Under the pieces are notes generated by a model. That model was not told the origin of the DNA. It did not search any database and was given only the letters and a program-made list of their open reading frames with translations. Below are positions 60,456 to 64,000 of a DNA stretch of 64,000 nt, in pieces (positions within the stretch are counted from its first letter, which is position 1; the number at the start of each line of letters is the position of its first letter). The translations under genes and the position numbers were made by a program. The stretch is from Pelagicoccus sp. SDUM812005 (GTDB taxonomy: Bacteria > Verrucomicrobiota > Verrucomicrobiia > Opitutales > Opitutaceae), in NCBI RefSeq assembly GCF_031127875.1, contig NZ_JARXIA010000001.1:496001-560000 (forward strand), given 5' to 3'.

Positions 60456-61511
60456 TTACGCTTGTTTTTGCTCGTACTCGCGGCGCTTGAGGATGGCGTT
60501 CCAGATGAACTCGGACTTTTGGGCGGCGATGGCGGTTGCGTCGACCACGGCTTGCTTTCGCTGGGCGAGGTTTTCGTCGGCGATGGTGGCGAGGTCGTCC
60601 AGATTGTAGAGGAAGATGTTGTCGAAGTCTTCGCAGCATTGCTCGATATTGCGGGGGAGGCCGAGGTCGATGAGGAAGAGGGGGCGGCCCTTGCGTCGGG
60701 CGAAGCAGTTTTTGACGATCTTGCGAGTGATGACGGCTTCTTCCGCGCCGACGGAGGCAATGACGATGTCATACTCCGGCAAATACGTTTCCAGGTCTTG
60801 CAAGAGTCGCGGGGTGCCTCCCCATTCCTGGGCGACTGCTTCGGCTCGGGCTTGGCTGCGGCTGGCGATGCCGAAGGTCTTGGCTCCGCGGCTGCGCAGG
60901 GCCTTGACGGTCTTTTCTCCGATCTCGCCGGTCCCGAGGGAAAGGGCGGCGGCGGAGTTGAGTTCGCCGAAGATCTTGCCCGCGAGGTCGACCGCGACGT
61001 TGGCGATATTGATTTGCCCTTCGCCTACGCTGGTCGAATTGCGGATCAGCTTGGCCGCCTGGAAGCCTTTTTGGAATACGCGGTTGATGGTTTTACCTGC
61101 GTATCCGTTGTCTTGGGACACGGCGTAGGCCGCTTTGACTTGGCCGAAGATTTCCGCTTCTCCGGTGATCTGAGAGCGGAGGCCGGCGGAGACTTCGATG
61201 AGGTGCTGCACGGCCTCGCGTCCGGAGCGCAGGTGAAGGTGTTGCTCGAGTTCGGCGATTTCGACTCCGTAGGACTTGGCGAGCTCTTGCAGGACGAAGC
61301 GTTCGCTGGCCTCGCTGGCGCATTCGGTGTAGAGCTCGAAGCGGTTGCAGGTGTTGAGGATCAGCGACTCGGAGATCTGCGGGTTCGCGTGGAGCTGGGC
61401 GTAGAGGGCCTCGACTTTTGCGTCGTCCAGCGAATAGCGCTCGCGCACCTCGAGGGGGGCGATTTCGTGGTTGATGCTGATGACTGTAAAGGAGTCGTGC
61501 TGACGGCTCAT
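60456..61511 (-). CDS. hemA: Glutamyl-tRNA reductase (short form)
   Basis: 351 residues. The catalytic Cys55 lies in ESLILNTCNRFELYTEC and the NADPH domain in ALSLGTGEIGEKTVKALRSRGAKTFGIASRSQARAEAVAQEWGG. The final conserved helix (GRPLFLIDLGLPRNIEQCCEDFDNIFLYNLDDL) is present. The enzyme makes glutamate-1-semialdehyde for heme. It is about 70 residues shorter than most bacterial HemA proteins and stops soon after the spinal helix, so the C-terminal dimerisation domain is reduced or absent. It overlaps the cytochrome c assembly gene by 4 bp upstream, an arrangement also known as hemX-hemA. Confidence 0.94.
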   Translation of the reverse strand: MSRQHDSFTVISINHEIAPLEVRERYSLDDAKVEALYAQLHANPQISESLILNTCNRFELYTECASEASERFVLQELAKSYGVEIAELEQHLHLRSGREAVQHLIEVSAGLRSQITGEAEIFGQVKAAYAVSQDNGYAGKTINRVFQKGFQAAKLIRNSTSVGEGQINIANVAVDLAGKIFGELNSAAALSLGTGEIGEKTVKALRSRGAKTFGIASRSQARAEAVAQEWGGTPRLLQDLETYLPEYDIVIASVGAEEAVITRKIVKNCFARRKGRPLFLIDLGLPRNIEQCCEDFDNIFLYNLDDLATIADENLAQRKQAVVDATAIAAQKSEFIWNAILKRREYEQKQA

Positions 61512-62386
61512 GAGACCTCTGCAGGCGGGGCTGGGGCTAGGTCAGCTTGCGGGCTGGTGGTTTTGGTGCTGCGGTTGACCGCGGCCAGCGAGAGCAGGGC
61601 GGCGAGGAATATTCCGATGCAGGCCCAAGCGAATTTCTTGGAGGAAAGGGCAAACTTTTGTCGTAGGGTTAGGGTCACGGCGTAGGCGATCCAGACGGCG
61701 ATGGTGGCGGCTAGTTTTACCGCGAGCACGGAATCGAGGTCCTCGATGAAGTACTTGTATCCGATCGCCAAGGACACGGTGAGGATGGCGAAGCCCATGA
61801 TGAGCAGGCGGCGGTTAATGTGGACGAGCTCGACGATGGAGGGAAGGAAGGGAAAAAGGCCGCCGACGACCTTCTTGGTTTTGAGGCTGCGGCTCTGCAG
61901 CAGGTACATGGCGGAGGTCAGGGTGAGGACGCCGAATACGCCGTAGCTGAAGAGGGCGAGGGCCGCGTGGGTTTCGATCCAAGGGGAATCGCCGAAGATG
62001 GGCTCCCGGCTAGGGTTGTCCCAGTGGGAGAAGACCAGCGAGAGGATGGAGAAGACGCAGGCGAAGCCGGAGGTGAAGACGCCGAGGAGGCTGACGCGGA
62101 AGGCGGGTCCGACGAAGATGTAGATGGCGATGGCGGACCAGACCATGAACTGGACCAGTTCGAACTGGTTGGAGAGGGGGCAACCTCCGTATTGGAGTCC
62201 GCGGGCGTAGAGGCCGATGGTTTGCAGGATCCAGCCGAAGGTGACAAGTCCGAGGATGTAGGGCCGCCCGGTTTTGCGGCGGAGCTTGAGGGCGGAGTAG
62301 CTGCCGAGAACGAAGGTCGACGCGAAAACGACGGTTGCGACCCAGATCCATTGCTTATCGGCGAGGCCGAATAGGATGTTGTTCAT
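61508..62386 (-). CDS. Cytochrome c assembly protein, CcsA/HemX type
   Basis: 292 residues with about eight membrane segments and no cleavable signal. The region LSNQFELVQFMVWSAIAIYIFVGPAF and the block SPWIETHAALALFSYGVFGVLTLTSAMYLLQSR, with a conserved His, fit the CcsA/CcmC/HemX superfamily that moves heme for c-type cytochromes. Its end overlaps hemA by 4 bp, which supports a heme-related role as in HemX. Whether it assembles cytochromes or only modulates HemA is not visible. Confidence 0.85.
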   Translation of the reverse strand: MNNILFGLADKQWIWVATVVFASTFVLGSYSALKLRRKTGRPYILGLVTFGWILQTIGLYARGLQYGGCPLSNQFELVQFMVWSAIAIYIFVGPAFRVSLLGVFTSGFACVFSILSLVFSHWDNPSREPIFGDSPWIETHAALALFSYGVFGVLTLTSAMYLLQSRSLKTKKVVGGLFPFLPSIVELVHINRRLLIMGFAILTVSLAIGYKYFIEDLDSVLAVKLAATIAVWIAYAVTLTLRQKFALSSKKFAWACIGIFLAALLSLAAVNRSTKTTSPQADLAPAPPAEVS

Positions 62387-62471
62387 AGTTTCGGTGGAAG
62401 GTGTTTGGCGGCGGAGGGTCGATCTTCGGAGAGCGAATCAGGAGGTCAAGCGGTTCCCGCTCGCGGCCGGT

Positions 62472-62864
62472 TCAGGTGGCGTCCGGTATGGTGAGGTCGA
62501 AAGGCGGTATGAGGCAGTGGATCTTGTGGCCGTACTCGTCCTGGCCATGGAAGCTGCCGCGGGCGGTGGCGTTGCAGGAGCCGATGTGGAAGCTGTTGTA
62601 GGAGAAGTGTTCGCCCGGCACGAGCTCCGGTTCTTCGCCAACGATCTTGTCGCCTTCGACCACGAGGGTTTCACCCAGCTCGTCGTGGATGATCCACTTG
62701 CGTCCGAGCAGGGTGACGGTGCGGTCGGAGTTGTTTTCGATGGTGATGAAGTAGATGAAGACGTGCGGCGTTTCCGGCGGCACGTTGGGGCCGCCGTATT
62801 GGTAGCGGAGGTCGTCGAGGCGTACGACGAGGCCGTCGAGTTCTTCGGAGGGGCTGCTTTGCAT
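62472..62864 (-). CDS. apaG: ApaG family protein
   Basis: 130 residues of the single ApaG/DUF525 domain: VFIYFITIENNSDRTVTLLGRKWIIHDELGETLVVEGDKIVGEEPELVPGEHFSYNSF and GSFHGQDEYG are hallmarks. The fold is fibronectin-like. ApaG influences Co2+ resistance and Ap4A levels in enterics, but the molecular role is unclear. It starts 3 bp after the thiS stop codon, so the two are co-transcribed. Confidence 0.93.
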   Translation of the reverse strand: MQSSPSEELDGLVVRLDDLRYQYGGPNVPPETPHVFIYFITIENNSDRTVTLLGRKWIIHDELGETLVVEGDKIVGEEPELVPGEHFSYNSFHIGSCNATARGSFHGQDEYGHKIHCLIPPFDLTIPDAT

Positions 62865-62867
62865 GGG

Positions 62868-63068
62868 TCAGCCTCCGGCTACGATCTTAACGATTTCGAG
62901 GGTGTCGCCGTCTTCGAGGACCACGTCGGCGGTTTCGCTGGGAGAGAGGGCTTGTTTGTTTCGCTCCACGATGACGAGGCCGACCGTGAGGTTGATGGAT
63001 TCGAGGAAGGCGGGCAGCGGGGTGCCGGGCTCGAGGTCGAATTTTTTTCCGTTGGCGGTGATGGTCAT
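62868..63068 (-). CDS. thiS: Sulfur carrier protein ThiS
   Basis: 66 residues of a ubiquitin-like protein: MTITANGKKFDLEPGTPLPAFLESINL at the start, NKQALSPSETADVVLEDGDTLEIVKIVAGG at the end. The C-terminal GG is the site that is adenylated and loaded with sulfur for thiazole synthesis. It follows thiH by 37 bp on the same strand. Confidence 0.95.
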   Translation of the reverse strand: MTITANGKKFDLEPGTPLPAFLESINLTVGLVIVERNKQALSPSETADVVLEDGDTLEIVKIVAGG

Positions 63069-63105
63069 GGGAAGGATGTAGCGAAAGGTTTTGCGGGCGC
63101 GGGAT

Positions 63106-64000
63106 CTAGGCTTGGATGAGCGATTGGTCGAAGTCTTTCCAGACGGGTTCGTAGCCGAGTCGCGCGAGCACGGCGGCGACTTCCTTTGGGGAACGTTCGT
63201 CGGCGATGTGGAATTGCTCGCCCTCTTGCTTGCGGGTTTGCTGGAAGGTGGACTCGTCGAAGCTGCTGTAGCCGCCCGGCTCGGTGGAGGATCCGGCGGA
63301 CATGGTGGTGATGCCGATGGGGGCGAGGCCGTCGCGCAAGGTTGCGGGTTCGCGGGTGGAGAGGGTGATGCCGACGTGCGGCAGGAAGATGCGCAGGGCG
63401 GTGATGAGCTGCACGAAGTGGTGGTCCTTGAGGAACTCGACCTGCTCGAACTCGCCTTTTGCCGGGCGCATGCGGGGCATGGATACGTTTAGCTGGGCCT
63501 TCCAGCAAACTTGGAGCAGGTGCTCCGCGTGGGAGGCGAGGGCGAGGGCTTCCTTGTGCCAGTCGTGCAAGCCGAAGAGGGCTCCGATGCCGAGGCGGCG
63601 GAAGCCGGCGTCGTAGGCGCGTTCGGGCGTGTCCATGCGCCAGTGGAAGTGCTTTTTAGGTCCGGCGGTGTGGAGGGCTCGGTAGGTTTCCTCGTCGTAG
63701 GTTTCCTGATACACGAGCAGGGCTTCGCATCCGGCGGCGACGAGAGGCTGGTAGCGTTCGGACTCCAGTGGGCCGAGCTCGAGAGCGATGCTCGGGAAGA
63801 ACTTGGAAAGGCGACGGACGCATTCCTCTACGTATCCGTTGGATACATACTTGGGGTGTTCGCCGGCGACGAGGAGGATGGAGCGGAAGCCTTGCTTGTG
63901 CAGGATGCGTGCTTCGGCTTCCATGGTGTCGAGGTCGAGGGTGATGCGTGGGATGTCGTTGTGGCGGGAGAAGCCGCAGTACTTGCAGACGTTGACGCAC
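63106..64000 (-). CDS. thiH: 2-iminoacetate synthase ThiH, N-terminus cut by window edge
   Basis: About 298 residues are in the window; the start lies beyond base 64000. The visible N-terminal part holds the radical-SAM cluster motif C-x3-C-x2-C (CVNVCKYCGF, first Cys codon at 63999-63997), followed by SILLVAGEHPKYV-type and YEETYDEETYRALH-type segments. The end includes MPRMRPAKGEFEQVEFLKDHHF and SAGSSTEPGGYSSFDESTFQQTRKQEGEQF, which are ThiH-like. It cleaves tyrosine to give dehydroglycine for the thiazole of thiamine. An internal ATG at 63924 is not the true start, since it lies after the cluster motif. thiS follows. Confidence 0.95.
   Translation of the reverse strand, partial: CVNVCKYCGFSRHNDIPRITLDLDTMEAEARILHKQGFRSILLVAGEHPKYVSNGYVEECVRRLSKFFPSIALELGPLESERYQPLVAAGCEALLVYQETYDEETYRALHTAGPKKHFHWRMDTPERAYDAGFRRLGIGALFGLHDWHKEALALASHAEHLLQVCWKAQLNVSMPRMRPAKGEFEQVEFLKDHHFVQLITALRIFLPHVGITLSTREPATLRDGLAPIGITTMSAGSSTEPGGYSSFDESTFQQTRKQEGEQFHIADERSPKEVAAVLARLGYEPVWKDFDQSLIQA

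Overview
The window looks like a chromosome segment of a marine-type, polysaccharide-degrading Verrucomicrobiota bacterium, probably class Opitutia (Pelagicoccus/Puniceicoccus-like). This placement is inferred from gene content: many secreted glycosidases, sodium:solute symporters instead of SusC/SusD pairs, LacI/AraC/IclR regulators, PhyH and TIM-barrel sugar proteins, and housekeeping genes of the pilT, hemA-ccsA, dapA-dapB-ruvA and thiS-thiH kinds. No 16S rRNA is present to confirm it. Coding density is high. No CRISPR array, insertion sequence, phage or integrase was seen.

Region 1 (1-7106): a GH31 glycosidase cut by the left edge, a TIM-barrel sugar isomerase-like protein and a PhyH dioxygenase form a leftward operon divergent from an AraC regulator. 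A 941-aa GH106-type alpha-L-rhamnosidase lipoprotein follows.

Region 2 (7167-15515): an IclR/MaoC pair diverges from a seven-gene run: Gfo/Idh dehydrogenase, a cytoplasmic solute-binding-like protein, class III CoA-transferase, RhaT-type permease, lactonase-type amidohydrolase, SDR dehydrogenase and FAH-family hydrolase. It resembles non-phosphorylating L-rhamnose/L-fucose oxidation, but a sugar-acid dehydratase is missing and CoA-type enzymes are added. A strong terminator ends it.

Region 3 (15605-28663): a leftward catabolic operon holds a Na+ symporter, Fe-alcohol dehydrogenase, DapA-family lyase, DUF1537 kinase, PdxA2-type dehydrogenase, a secreted beta-propeller and a GH2-malectin enzyme. 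A LacI regulator lies upstream.

Region 4 (29027-54502): a 25-kb rightward locus of eleven genes, mostly secreted carbohydrate-active enzymes: an MGH1/GH63-like protein, a beta-helix/DUF6298 protein, a DUF5060/apiosidase-like protein, a GH43-like propeller, a GH28-like beta-helix without catalytic residues, an aldolase, a Na+ symporter, a GH95-GH105 fusion, a GH2-sialidase-like fusion, a GH78, and an esterase-GH78 fusion. The set fits a complex rhamnose/fucose/uronate-containing polymer, such as a pectic rhamnogalacturonan or an algal analogue. Similar inverted repeats upstream of the symporter operon and between lacI and this locus suggest one LacI protein controls both halves.

Region 5 (54567-64000): tRNA-Lys, an ECF sigma/membrane anti-sigma-like pair, then core genes ruvA, dapB, dapA, a pilT-type ATPase, a TerB-like gene, hemA, ccsA, apaG, thiS and thiH (cut by the right edge).

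Across the whole window the nonamer TTGGATACG and its core TGGATAC recur far more often than chance, on both strands, in many reading frames and also between genes. It looks like a genome-wide DNA signal rather than a protein-coding effect.
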